64,000 nt of DNA, from the NCBI GenBank assembly GCA_003508835.1, contig PUFA01000084.1, positions 5,704,001-5,768,000 on the forward strand, given 5' to 3'. Made by a program: the position numbers and the translations under genes. This document shows positions 1 through 9,419 of the stretch, one piece after another. The number at the start of each line of letters is the position of its first letter. Position 1 is the first letter of the stretch. The DNA comes from Eonycteris spelaea (taxonomy: Eukaryota > Chordata > Mammalia > Chiroptera > Pteropodidae). The notes beneath the pieces are model-generated. The model made no database searches. It saw nothing but the letters and a program-made list of their open reading frames with translations, and was not told the DNA's origin.

Positions 1-283
1 GAGCAGAGTCTTAGGCCAAGAAGTAAATCAAGGGACGGAGAAACACGCTCTTGTGAGACAGAGAGAGTGCTCTGATTCAGGCAGAGAGTCCTGGAGATTT
101 TATGTGTAGTGGTGACTTCTTCAGTGTTTTATCAGCCAGGTGCACAGGTGTCTGGTTATCACTCTTGGTCAAAACAATTTCACTCTTGGGGTAAACAATT
201 TTAGTTCAGCAAAACAAGTTGGTTACATTTCTAAGGTTTAACATTAGTGGAGCCATTTTACACACATGTAATATACTTTAAAT
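1..283 (-). mobile_element. LTR-like sequence next to the truncated proviral pol (tentative)
   Basis: The proviral pol similarity stops near 284-340 and this stretch shows no pol or env similarity. Read on the minus strand it has an LTR-like composition: two near-identical CAAGAGTGAAATTG-type blocks, a TATA-like GATAAAAC, then a pyrimidine-rich CTCT-containing downstream part. It could be the 3' LTR of the same provirus after a deletion that removed the rest of pol and env, an LTR of another element, or unrelated DNA. It does not obviously match the LTR at 3997-4378. The window edge prevents a decision. Confidence 0.3.
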
Positions 284-1090
284 CTAGCTCACGCAAGGGC
301 AAATAAACTCACAATCCACATGTAACAAACCACTGCAACAAGCAGTTAGACTGTCTTTTCTAATTTGGATCTTTTGAGGCATGATGGCTTTGGGGTACAA
401 TTTGTGGCCCAAATAAGAATAAGGTGGCTCAGTTTGCACCTTTTCAGGTGCAATTACCAATCGCTGATCTCTCAAAGCTTGCTGCAAGTGTGCATAAGCT
501 ACTAGTAAAATTCCTTCCTTTCTGGGCCAGAGAATATCATCCATGTAGTGGATTGTGTAAACCTGAGGGTAAACTTGTCTAGTTTTTGATACTACCTGAG
601 CCACGAATTTCTGGCATAATGTGGGACTATTGGCCATACCTTGAGGTAATACCTTCCAATGATATCTTTTCATTGGCTCCCTAAAATTTGTTGATGGCAC
701 ACTGAAGGCAAATCTTTTATAGTCCTCAGGAGCGAGTGGAATAGTATAAAAACAATCTTTTAGATCTATGATAATTTTATAAGTGTCCCGAGGTATTGCA
801 GATGGTGTAGGCAATCCTGGCTGCAGAGCTCCCATTAGTTCCATAGTCTCATTAACTTTTCTCAGATCTTGTAATAACCTCCATTTACCAGATTTTTTTT
901 TATTACAAAGATGGGAGAATTCCAAGGAGAATTAGAAGGAGCTATATGCCCGCTGTCGAGCTGTTCCTGTACTAACTGCTCAGCAGCTTTAATTTTCTCT
1001 TCAGTGAGAGGCCACTGATCCACCACGGAGGATCCTCACTTTTCCAACTGATTGGATCTTCATGGAGTACAGGCTGGCCAGTGACCTCCT
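284..1090 (-). pseudogene. pol: pol reverse transcriptase fragment (truncated, frameshifted)
   Basis: An open stretch of about 213 codons (925 down to 284) carries RT palm motifs in order: motif A as DLKDCFYTIPL, motif B as LPQGMANSP, and the catalytic YMDD at about residue 127. The upstream part (930-1090) shows RT fingers-like sequence, but in other frames with stops. The frame changes at a nine-A homopolymer (minus strand) near 892-901. RT similarity ends about 50 residues after YMDD and the frame then runs into unrelated sequence. Thumb, connection, RNase H and integrase are absent. In an intact virus this enzyme copies genomic RNA into DNA; here the gene is truncated and cannot yield a whole enzyme. 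Confidence 0.88.
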
Positions 1091-1957
1091 TTAAAAATAC
1101 CCTAGACCTGCTTTTGGAGGCCGCTGGACTGTCATTAAGGGCTCCTGTATTCCTTGGCCATCTGCCCCCAAGCCCTGATTAGGCAAGATCCCCTGGTCAA
1201 ACATTTGCTGGGTGACAGGCTCACTGGGACTGTCTAAGTATACTCCCATCTCTCTCATTACATCCCTCCCACAAAGGTTGACTGGCAGACCTGGCACGAT
1301 GTATGGCTGAAATGTGCCTTGATGTCCTTCTGCATCTTTCCAAGACAAAACATCACTACTTTGTCCTGGGCTCTGACTCTGACCTATTCCTTGTAATTGT
1401 GTCATCATTGGTTGTTTAGGCCAAGCCACAGGCCACTGCTCTGCAGCGAGAACTGAAACATCAGCTCCAGTATCCAGCAGACCTTGAAAGTTTTTCCCAT
1501 TAATGGTTAGGGTAAGCTCGGATCGCTGAGCTCCTATAGCTTGTACCCAATAAGCATCCGATGAACCAAATCCTGCATCTCCTCTTTTTCCCTTTTTTGC
1601 ATTTTTAGTTTGAATCTGAGGGAGTAACAACAATTGAGCTATACGCTGTCCTGATTGTATAACAGAAATTCCTGTAGGGGAATGAGTCATGATCTTAATT
1701 TCTCCGGTGTAATCACTGTCAATAACTCCTGGCTCCACTAAAATTCCTCTCATAGTGGCACTACCTCTTCCCAGGAGTAGCCCTACCGTACCTGGCAGTA
1801 TAGGTCCATAGACCCCGGTTGGGAGGACCTGCATCCCCATTTCAGGTGTCAATACTGTGTAGGCGGAGGAACTGAAGTCCAGTCCTGCACTACCTGGGAT
1901 TGCTCTAAAGAGGTCCTGAACGGATTTCTTTGCTGAGGGATGAAAGTCTGCAGTGCC
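1091..1957 (-). CDS. pro: proviral pro: dUTPase-protease frame, uninterrupted
   Basis: The frame is open from the TGA at 1958-1960 to the stop at 1091 (about 288 codons). No start is assigned, because retroviral pro is normally reached by ribosomal frameshifting from gag. The N-terminal part is a dUTPase: motif 1 AGLDFSS, the [11 protein letters not shown] block (motif 3) and a C-terminal [11 protein letters not shown] motif. It is followed by a retroviral aspartic protease with active site [12 protein letters not shown] and the conserved [10 protein letters not shown] helix region. The C-terminus, GLGADGQG to KAGLGYF, looks like the G-patch found after protease in betaretroviruses. No internal stop or frameshift is seen, unlike flanking gag and pol. 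Whether it is expressed is unknown. Confidence 0.85.
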   Translation of the reverse strand, partial: GTADFHPSAKKSVQDLFRAIPGSAGLDFSSSAYTVLTPEMGMQVLPTGVYGPILPGTVGLLLGRGSATMRGILVEPGVIDSDYTGEIKIMTHSPTGISVIQSGQRIAQLLLLPQIQTKNAKKGKRGDAGFGSSDAYWVQAIGAQRSELTLTINGKNFQGLLDTGADVSVLAAEQWPVAWPKQPMMTQLQGIGQSQSPGQSSDVLSWKDAEGHQGTFQPYIVPGLPVNLCGRDVMREMGVYLDSPSEPVTQQMFDQGILPNQGLGADGQGIQEPLMTVQRPPKAGLGYF

Positions 1958-3845
1958 TCATAACATTGGTGTTGGGCCTGAGGTGGGCCCCTCCTCCATT
2001 TCCCTGCATGAGAGGATTCCCCATGACATCTCTTTTAGATTTGCATTCATTGGCCCAATGATTTCCTCTCTTACATTTGGGGCACAGACCTGGCTGCCAG
2101 CCTCCCTTGGAAAGGCCCTGAGGCGCAGATTTCTATTTGGACACTGCTTGACTTGATGTCTAGAACGACCACACCAGTAACAACTCCCTGAAGGTCCTGA
2201 AGCTCTACCCTTCACAGGCTTTCTCTGTTGAAACAGCACTTCTTTTACAGTTTTTCCTTGTAATGCAGCTGCCATAGCAAGGCCCTGCGTACATGTCTGA
2301 ACACAATCTGACATAATCTGAAAGACTGCCCTTCTTTCTAAAAGGTCTCAAAGCAGCCTGACAAGCAGAATTAGCATTTTCATAGGCTAGCTGCTTGACT
2401 AACAACAACCCAGCATCAGCATCCCCTAATAATCTGCTTGCCATCTGCAATAATCTATCCACAAAATCTTGGAATGGCTTGTCAGGTCCTTGCCTGATTT
2501 TGGATAAATCTGCAGTCTGCCTTCTGGTAGAAGGTAGTTTATACCAAGCCCTCTTAGCAGCAGCATTAACCTGTGCATATACCCCCGGGTCAAATTCCAA
2601 CTGCTGCTGAGTCACCTGATACTGCCCTTCTCCTGCTAACATTTCAAATGTTACTGGCAAATTTTGATCCCTATTGAGTTCCGCATTTTTCTCACATTGC
2701 TCAACAAATTCTGATTTCCACAATAGGAAGTCTCCCCCCGCCCCCATAAGCATGCTCTTGCTAATTGCTTCCAATCCCCAGGGGAATAGCATCAGCGATT
2801 AATGACTCCAGCATAGCCTGTGTGAAAGGAGCTGTAGGGCCGTATTGTGCACAAGCAAATTTTAATTCTTTTAACTGTTTAAAAGGAATGGGCCGATGGA
2901 CTCCACTAGTTGGCCCTGAGCATCAACTTCCTCAAATACTGGGCAAGCCAAATGGAAGCCCTGAGTATCCTCTCCTCTTTCAATAGCCTGCTGGATCTTA
3001 GCCTGCAAGGGGGATAGAAGTGATCGGGTCAAAGACAGGGGCTGTAACCCTGAGGGTCTTTGCACCATGGCTATAACTGGTTGAGACCCCTCAAAGGGAG
3101 GAGGCGGAGAAGGCGGAGGATCTAATCCCGCTATAACACTAGGAGTCTTTCTCAGCTTTAACTTCGAAACCCATTCTGAAGGTTCCGGGGGCTTCTAGGG
3201 AGCCTGCCACTGCTGCATCTGAATAGCTAAAGAAGACAGAGCATTTCGTAAATGCCGTAAGTCCTCTGTAAGCGCATCATCTCTTTTAGGAGCATCAGAT
3301 TTTGTTAAAGCAATAAGCGGAGGATCGTCCTCATGATATCGGGCAGCCTCCTCTTCCAACTGTTCTGTATCCCCTGGATCTAAAAACTCCTCCCCATACC
3401 CAGAAAACAACATCTTAAAAGGCTCTGCATATATGGGCTCAGCGGGCAGTGCAGAGGGTTTAGTTTCACTGTCTTCCCAGACCGCTGGGGTGTCCCCCAG
3501 TGGATCTGGATCTTTCTTTTCTAATGTAGTAAACTTTGAGGGCTGCCTTCTAATCTTATCTCTCTCATGCCTAGGATCTAAACTATCCCTAATTAAAGTC
3601 CATAAACTGAAAGTGTCCACGGGAACCCTGCCTGGTCCGTGAACATCATAATAGTCCTGAAGCCTTTCTCCTACTTTCTTCCATGTCTCCAGATTCACTG
3701 TTCCCTCTTCAGGGAACCAAGGACAGACTTTCTCTATGAATTCTAAGAAATGACACAATTGTTGATGTCCAACTTTGGCTCCACGAGCGCAGAGCATATT
3801 TTTAAGCATACGTACAAAAAGCAAGTGGCTGTTTCCATTACCCAT
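1958..3845 (-). pseudogene. gag: proviral gag, broken (matrix, capsid, nucleocapsid)
   Basis: A genuine ATG at 3845 opens a 216-codon matrix region beginning MGNGNS, a myristoylation-type N-terminus, followed by the CPWFPEEGT block typical of betaretroviral matrix. An in-frame TAG at 3195-3197 ends it, and the same frame then stays open to 2871 (start of capsid). Capsid continues in shifted frames, with breaks near 2895 and 2720-2750. The major homology region lies at 2792-2205 (QGPDKPFQDFVDRLL). Another shift lies near 2290-2310. The first zinc knuckle (CYWCGRSRHQVKQC, CX2CX4HX4C) is at about 2145-2185 and a second CCHC knuckle at about 2050-2085 is in another frame. Gag would assemble the virion core; this copy cannot encode a complete polyprotein. 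Confidence 0.88.
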
Positions 3846-3976
3846 TTTTCTTTTATTAAGTCGACTTTCCTGTTATGTCTTTGTATTTACAAACTCCCAG
3901 TGATTACTCACCGCAACCCTTACTTTTCCGAGCACTCACTTCTCCCAGTGTCCTTCACTGTGTCCCCAGTACTCAG
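3846..3976 (-). other. proviral leader between PBS and gag start
   Basis: This is the untranslated stretch between the primer-binding site and the gag ATG, where the splice donor and packaging signal of a retrovirus lie. On the minus strand it contains GTGAGTAATC near 3900-3910, which resembles a splice donor, but I cannot confirm that it is used. Confidence 0.5.
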
Positions 3977-3994
3977 GTCCCTGTTCGGGCGCCA
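3977..3994 (-). other. retroviral primer-binding site, tRNA-Lys3 type
   Basis: The minus strand reads TGGCGCCCGAACAGGGAC, an 18-nt complement of the 3' end of lysine tRNA (the Lys3 type). It lies two bases from the end of the LTR, as expected. It sets both the orientation and the position of the 5' LTR. Confidence 0.93.
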
Positions 3995-3996
3995 CC

Positions 3997-4378
3997 TGCC
4001 GGAGCCAGCCAGCCTAGGTCAAACACACCTGAGGTGGGGAGTGAGGATTAAGAAAAAGACAGAGACAAGAGATAGATTCGGGAGGGCTCACAGTCCATAC
4101 TGCAGCAGCCCCGAGTTTACTTTGCACAGCATTATTTATACCCTACTGAGTGCATAAGAAGCAAAAAACCTCTAAGTAACAAAGAATCACTGAAACTTTG
4201 TAGCTATCTTAACATCCTCTTTCCCATGGTCAGAGAACATTCAGTTTCTCTCCCCCAAGCCAGGTGTACTTCCTCCTGAGTCAGCAGACTGCACAGCTTG
4301 CCAACTCTACAAAACTCCCAGCTTTACTGGCAGTTTAACCCTGCCTCAAAACAGCTTCTGACAGTTTCCTAATTAAAC
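3997..4378 (-). mobile_element. 5' LTR of the class II provirus
   Basis: On the minus strand the LTR ends in CCGGCA at 3997, immediately before the primer-binding site. The other end is uncertain: a TG start fits at 4378 or at 4363. No second LTR copy is available in the window for alignment, so U3/R/U5 borders and target-site duplication are not fixed. A TATA box at 4131-4140 supports the identification. Confidence 0.7.
4129..4142 (-). promoter_or_regulatory. LTR TATA box
   Basis: The minus strand reads GGGTATAAATAATG, a strong TATA element about 140 bp from the LTR 3' end. Transcription would be expected to start about 25-30 bp downstream, near 4105. Confidence 0.65.
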
Positions 4379-4789
4379 ATTTTCTAATTAACTTGCTCTC
4401 TTTTAATTTCTCAAAGCCCTGCTGGGGTGAGGTAGATCTTCAGTCCTTCTGGCTTCGGCGAGGGCCTCCAGGTTCGATAAGGGAGCCAGATGGTCACCTG
4501 AGATTTGTCTACTTGTGGGCAAGAGTAGGGAGAAAAAGAAGCAGTGACAGTTGTGCCTTGGAATTCCCTACCACCTGGCCCTATGTCAAAGACGTAGGCT
4601 TCTGCCAATTAACCAGCCTATACAAAGGGGCACTGGGATTTACATTTCTCCAAAACCCACACTCCTTAACTTTAGTAGCTCCTGCCTCCCCGCTCTCCTC
4701 CCCACATGCAAACCTCAAACCTGGCAGTGGCAGGTAGGTAGGAGATCGTGAAATTTTAGAGCTAAATAAAAGTAAAAAGCGCTTATTAA
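4379..4789. other. unassigned flank of the provirus
   Basis: No coding exon, RNA or recognisable repeat was found. Overlapping short ORFs on both strands have no recognisable domain and look like chance frames in a locally GC-richer block. Confidence 0.5.
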
Positions 4790-4990
4790 TGTCAGTATTA
4801 CTAATGCGAATGGGGCATTTACTAAGTGCCAACTTCTTTATAAGGTAAGTACAATGAGTATTGCCATTTTGAAGGTGAAGAAACAGGTTTGGAGAGTTTA
4901 GACAACCTGCCTAAGGCCATGTAGCTAATAAGAAGTAAAATTTGGATTTAAACCCCATCAGGTTGACCCCAGAGTTCATGCTTACAGTGA
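4790..4990 (-). repeat. MIR SINE
   Basis: The sequence follows the reverse complement of the MIR core: a GGTGAAGAAACAGG block, then CCTAAGGCCATGTAGCTAATAA, then a GACCCCAGAGTTCATGC end. This is an ancient tRNA-derived SINE remnant. Confidence 0.75.
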
Positions 4991-5695
4991 TTTACATTCT
5001 GGGTAACTGTCAGAGAAGTGTGCCCCTGTCCTCAAGGTGCTTTCCGAAAGCTTACAGGCTCCTTAGGAAAGTGACACTAACGTAAATGAGGTAATTAGAA
5101 CATCTTAGCAGATAGCCTGTAATTAGCTGTAATGTAATATCCTCCACGGCTAAGAAAAGTGCTTCCTGGTGGAGGCCATGAGACCTAACCCCTGCCTCCA
5201 GAGCTATAATCACTCTTCTAAAAAATCAGAATCTAGGTCAGACGGGCCCTTGGCCTGCAATCTGGTACTATAATTCTCTCTCCCAAGGAATCCTACCTGA
5301 CCAAGTGATATAGCCATTAAATAGCTATAGAAAGCTGCTTTGTATACACAGTTTTATCTAGTTTTCACAGACTAATGATAAAATATTTTTAAACCTCTTT
5401 ATAAAAGTTCCTGGTTCTCAAGTGCCATAGCAGCCCTAAGGCTGAGATCTGGCTTTTCACCTTATCCTCTCTCCAGTGGTATCAATTTTTTGAGTTTGCC
5501 CAATACCGTCCACCCTAGACTAACAACGCAGATAGAAAATAAGGTATCCCTAGAGAAAAAGGAACTTTAGAAGTCCAAGGTTGTTCCTATTCTCATTGTT
5601 GTGGAACAAACTACCCAAAAACTTAGTGACTTAAAATAGCAGCCATTTATTTATCTTTCACAATTTTTGTGGGTGGCAAATTCTTGGTTGGTGAG

Positions 5696-6474
5696 TATAT
5701 TAGTTTGTTAGGGCTGCCATAACAAAGGACCACAGACTGGGTGTTTTAAACAACAGAAATCTATTGTCTCACGGTTCCAGAGGCTAGAAGTCTAAGATCA
5801 AGGTTTTGGCAGGGAGGGTCGATTTCTTCTGAGGCCTGTTAAAGTGACCAGATTTGGCCCAAGATGAGGCCACTCATGCTAAGCCCCACATGGGTAAACG
5901 AAAATTAAGTTTCTATGCTCTCCTAGGAAAGGAAGGCCTAGGTCAACCAAGCAGTGCTTGCCTGCTCAGCCCAAGATCCCCGACGGGCTCCAAAACCTCC
6001 TTTTTTCCACATAAGCAAAGTAACCTTGCTTTAACCAATCAGCAAATGCCCAGTTTAACTCTTTTTTTTCCTGCTCACTCGTCTTTAAAATCCCTCTTGC
6101 TTTGTACAATGCTTTGGAGTCCCTTTCTATCTGCTAGATTAGATGCTGCCTGATTCATGAACCATTAAAACACAGCCTACTAGATCAGTACCTTGCCTGT
6201 GGAAAACTTAATTTTAACGGGCTTCTCTCCTTGGCCTGTATATCTTCTCCATATGTGTTCACATGGCCTTCCCTCTGCATGTCTATGCCTTAATCTCCTC
6301 TTTGTGTAAGGATAACAGTCATACTGAATTAGAGCCTACCCGTATAACCTCATTTTTTACCTTAATCGCCTCTTTAAAGGCCCTATCTCTCACCAGGTCA
6401 CATTCTGTGGTATCGCGGGAGGAGTTACAATTTCAACATATGCATTTTGAGGGTACATAATTCAAGCTGTAGCA
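5696..6474 (-). mobile_element. Second MaLR (MST/MLT1A-like) LTR inserted in the first
   Basis: It is flanked by the perfect 5-bp duplication GTGAG (5691-5695 and 6475-6479), the size expected for MaLR elements. On the minus strand it starts TGCTACAGCTTGAATTATG and ends CAAACTAATATA, close to the usual CTAATACA end. The body is split at 5836/6220 by a third LTR. Typical blocks are TTAGTTTGTTAGGGCTGCCATAA and a CCAGGTCACATTCTG block. Confidence 0.82.
5837..6219 (+). mobile_element. Solo LTR (class I ERV-like), innermost layer
   Basis: This 383-bp unit has short inverted ends (TGTTAAA at the start, TTTTAACG at the end, one change from the expected TTTTAACA). It lies exactly at the break in the enclosing LTR and is flanked by 4-bp repeats GGCC/GGCT, a size usual for gammaretrovirus-like ERVs. 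Plus-strand promoter features include CCAAT (AACCAATCAGC, about 6036) and CATTAAAACA as a possible poly(A) signal. No internal viral genes remain, so it arose by LTR-LTR recombination. The family name is not known to me. Confidence 0.72.
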
Positions 6475-6890
6475 GTGAGTTTTTGGCTCCTTGTGCATTT
6501 ACTGACATAACTCAGTGGGACTCAGTGGCAGATGGGCTGGTGTGGAGGGTCCAAAAGGGCTTTAATCACATGTCTTGTCCTTCGGTGAGGATGTCTGGAC
6601 AGCTGAGCTCAGCTGTGCCTGTTGCCTGGAAAGTCTTCCCATGTCCTCTCTCCATCCAGGCTGTCTTGGAGTAATCAGATATTTTACATGGTGGCTGGTG
6701 CTCCCAAGAAGCTGGGCATGACCTTTTAACACCTAGCCTCAAAAGTCACATGTCATCACCTCCGTCATGATCTACTGTCAAAGTGGTCACAAATCTACTC
6801 ATATTCAAGGAGAGGGAATACGCACCCCCATCTCTCAATGGAAGGTGTCTCAAAGAATTTCCAGCCATTTTTTAAACTGCCATAGTTGTT

Positions 6891-8049
6891 TACAGTTCAA
6901 CCATATTATCCACAAACCTTCATCTTGACCCCGATGAAAGCTAGATAAACCCTACAGTTACTCTCAGCCCTCTGGGTTCCTCTCTGTTTCTTGAAGACTG
7001 GGAGAGGCGGCTCAGGTTATAAGAACCAAATGGTCCCTTTCAGGCCCTGATCTGCATTTGACCTCCATTAATCTTTCAAGGTTCTTTCTAGTGGTTCAAA
7101 CACTAGGATCTATGGATCCTTCTTCACTAACTTGGCTGCTGCGTCTGATCATAGGAAGTCCTGACTTCCCACAGTCTCCATCCCACCCCCACCTCTTCAT
7201 CATGATCTCTTTTGTTTTCCTTTCTGAATTGTTTTATTGGGCTCAGACCTCTCACTCCTGCACCAGAGAGCTACCATTTTGTATCTCGCATGCCACTTGC
7301 TCTTCTCTCATCTTAGCCCCTTCTTTTTATTGTAAAAATTAGAATTTGGGCATGTCTGCACTACATGGGGCAGGCCTGCCAGAAACCTATTTGCTGGAGA
7401 GACTGAAGAGCCCAGGAGGAGAAGTGTCCCTAACAGAAGACAGAGCACAGCACTGACAGTCTGACTGAGAAATAGAGCCTTGCTTCTCAGAATCTCTGCT
7501 CCTGTCAGAATGACACATGTCAGCTGGGTTCATCCTATCTCTCAGCCTCTAGAGACAATCTGAATTCTGGGTCCTGGTGAGAGACAGGGCTTTAAAAAAA
7601 ACTGAAAGATCTATTCCTCTCCCTACTTCAAGACCTCCTTGTAACTGATTATATCACTAAGAAAGGGGGTTTTCTTCCCCTTTTCCGTGGAGAAGGGGTT
7701 CCACAGTATCGTGTGTGATGCTGTTTTCACTGGCATAAAGAACCCATGAGAACGCCATGGGAATTCCAAGAAATAACTAGGAGATGATGTTTCAGGGGCA
7801 GGAAGCCTACACCAATAGTTAGGGCTCTAGGGAGTGTGATTTGAATAATTAAATTAATTAGCACCCATTCGTTTCTACAGAGGAGACCTGAAAAAAATCA
7901 AACAAGAAGAGAAAATTCATCTTTTTGCTCCTCCTTGCTTTGCTCCCCTTTTCCATCCCTTGGGGGCATGGTCTCTTCTGGCCCCGTGGTATTTCCTTGA
8001 GTGTTACCAGCAAGCTCCTTCCATGGGGCAAGCCAGGGAGCTCTGAGTT
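6891..8049. other. no gene or clear repeat seen
   Basis: Unique-looking sequence. Short ORFs (for example 7058-7342) carry no recognisable domain, signal peptide or splice context that I can support. Confidence 0.5.
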
Positions 8050-8230
8050 TTTACACAGACCCTGCCACTTCTATGTCTTGTAAGCTCGTGCACTAGGAGT
8101 CGTCTAAATTAAGTTTCTTCATCTCTAAATTGTGAGTTACACCACCTGCTCATTAACCTCAAAGGGCTATTTTAAGAATCAAATTTTCTAAATGACTTAA
8201 AATGAATGGAATCACTACATAAATTAAGTA
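8050..8230 (+). repeat. MIR SINE fragment
   Basis: CCTGCCACTTCTATGTCTTGTAAGC is followed by TTTCTTCATCTCTAAATTGTGAG and a run of A/T-rich 3' sequence, matching the MIR core order in plus orientation, strongly diverged. Confidence 0.55.
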
Positions 8231-8339
8231 TTCTAAGTATCCCATGCCTCTGAAGATCTCCTTTATAACTTCAAAGGGCATGGAACGATTTTAACAGCAA
8301 CTTCTAGACTTCATCTCCGCCTATGCACATACCTCCTCA

Positions 8340-8450
8340 CCACATTGTAGACCTTTTGAATGTAGGGACAGTGTCTTATGCATCTTCACATTCCCTAATG
8401 CACCACTGCATAGCTTAGCAAACCACTGGGGATTAATAAATCACTAATAA
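8340..8450 (+). repeat. L2 LINE 3'-end fragment
   Basis: GTAGGGACAGTGTCTTATGC, then ATTCCCTAATGCACC, then GGGATTAATAAATC parallels the L2 3' terminus (GGCAGGGAC..., CCCAGCACC..., CTCAATAAAT). Diverged. Confidence 0.45.
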
Positions 8451-9196
8451 CCAACTTAATTTTAAAATCTCTATCTTATTCTTTCTCATCATGAGTCATC
8501 TCTTAAATTCATAACAAATCACCTTATTTCTTTTCCAGATTAAGGCATAGTACTAACGAATGATTAATTAAGTTTCACCATCACCTCTGTGGGATTACGG
8601 GACTGAGGTTGAGTCTTCTCCCAGTGACTGCCTTTTACTATCTGGGTTTGTGAGTAGGAATCACACTTTCCTTGCTCCTGCATACAAAAGAGCTTCTGCA
8701 AGGTTTAGGAAGACGGCTGTTAATTTGACATCTGCAGAGCTGTAGATTTGGATGCTACTGGCTACCAGGCGGTCCAAGCTGATTCATGATTATCTGGGTC
8801 TTCAAAATGACAATGTCAAGTGTTTCTGGCCATCCTCGACGGTGATAGCAGTGCTTAGGAAGTGAGCACATGTTGAGTGTTATCATTTTTCTTTCATAGG
8901 TAAAAGTTCTTTTCTTCCCTGAACTCAACTAAAACTAAAAATAGTGTCCTTCCCAGCTCTCATTTTAAGAGGTCTGCTGTTACAGCAGTGACTCATTCTT
9001 TCCCTCTCCTGGCAGATATCAGAGACGTATTGGGTAGGGAGGGGGTGTCAGGGTTGCTCTCATTTAGATGGTCTTAAAAAAAATTCTTATCTCTGATCAA
9101 AGGGCTCAAGTTAAAACGGGAGCTCCCTGAGAGTTTAGTTCAAACAAAGTAAATGAAAATAGACAGGTGGTAATGCCCCCTTTTGAGAGAAGTCTT

Positions 9197-9216
9197 AAAA
9201 AAAAAAAAAAAAAAAA
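9197..9216 (+). repeat. A20 homopolymer
   Basis: An uninterrupted run of 20 A. It could be the tail of an unrecognised retroposon, but no target-site duplication was identified. Confidence 0.9.
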
Positions 9217-9310
9217 GAAAGATCTTGGGCTCTTTCTTAGATGTGTACTACCATGGAAAGAAAATGACAGAAAGGCCCTGGTTGAACCCAATAACTCTGC
9301 TCTAGTTCTG

Positions 9311-9387
9311 ATCATGCACCCCAGACTTATTTGCATAGGTGAGTCATTATGGGTGAGTCTTGACCATGCATCCCTCATTTGCATAGG
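9311..9387 (+). repeat. Short tandem duplication carrying two octamer (ATTTGCAT) motifs
   Basis: Two related blocks, about 9311-9339 (CATGCACCCCAGACTTATTT...) and 9363-9387 (CATGCATCCCTCATTTGCAT), each end in ATTTGCATAGG. The octamers lie at 9329-9336 and 9377-9384, 48 bp apart. ATTTGCAT is the POU/Oct-factor octamer. Tandem enhancer-like repeats are common in LTR U3 regions, so this may be part of an unrecognised LTR. Confidence 0.5.
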
Positions 9388-9419
9388 ACTAGGAGTCCCA
9401 GGTTGTCAGTGACATGCTA

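Larger units (their letters stand above)
284..4378 (-). mobile_element. Class II (betaretrovirus-like, ERVK-type) endogenous provirus, partial
   Basis: In minus-strand order the locus holds an LTR, a lysine-tRNA primer-binding site, a leader, gag (matrix, capsid with major homology region, two zinc knuckles), a pro frame with dUTPase followed by protease, and a truncated pol RT. A dUTPase fused upstream of protease in its own frame, together with a two-knuckle nucleocapsid, is characteristic of betaretroviruses and class II ERVs. Gag is broken by an in-frame stop and several frameshifts, RT is cut off, and no RNase H, integrase or env is seen. The copy is therefore defective, although parts of it look fairly young. 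It could belong to a lineage-specific ERVK family. Confidence 0.9.
5595..6890 (-). mobile_element. MLT1-type MaLR LTR, outermost layer of a nest
   Basis: The LTR 3' end is present at 5595-5690 (AACAAACTACCCAAAAACTTAGTG, reverse-complement MLT1 terminus). The remainder continues at 6480-6890 (ACTCAGTGGGACTCAGTGGCAG, then a CAAAGAATTTCCAGCCATTTT end block). The two halves are separated by a younger LTR at 5696-6474. Confidence 0.75.

Noticed and set aside
7058..7342. 94-residue frame with hydrophobic stretches
   Set aside because: No recognisable family, no conserved-looking context, and within the length expected by chance.
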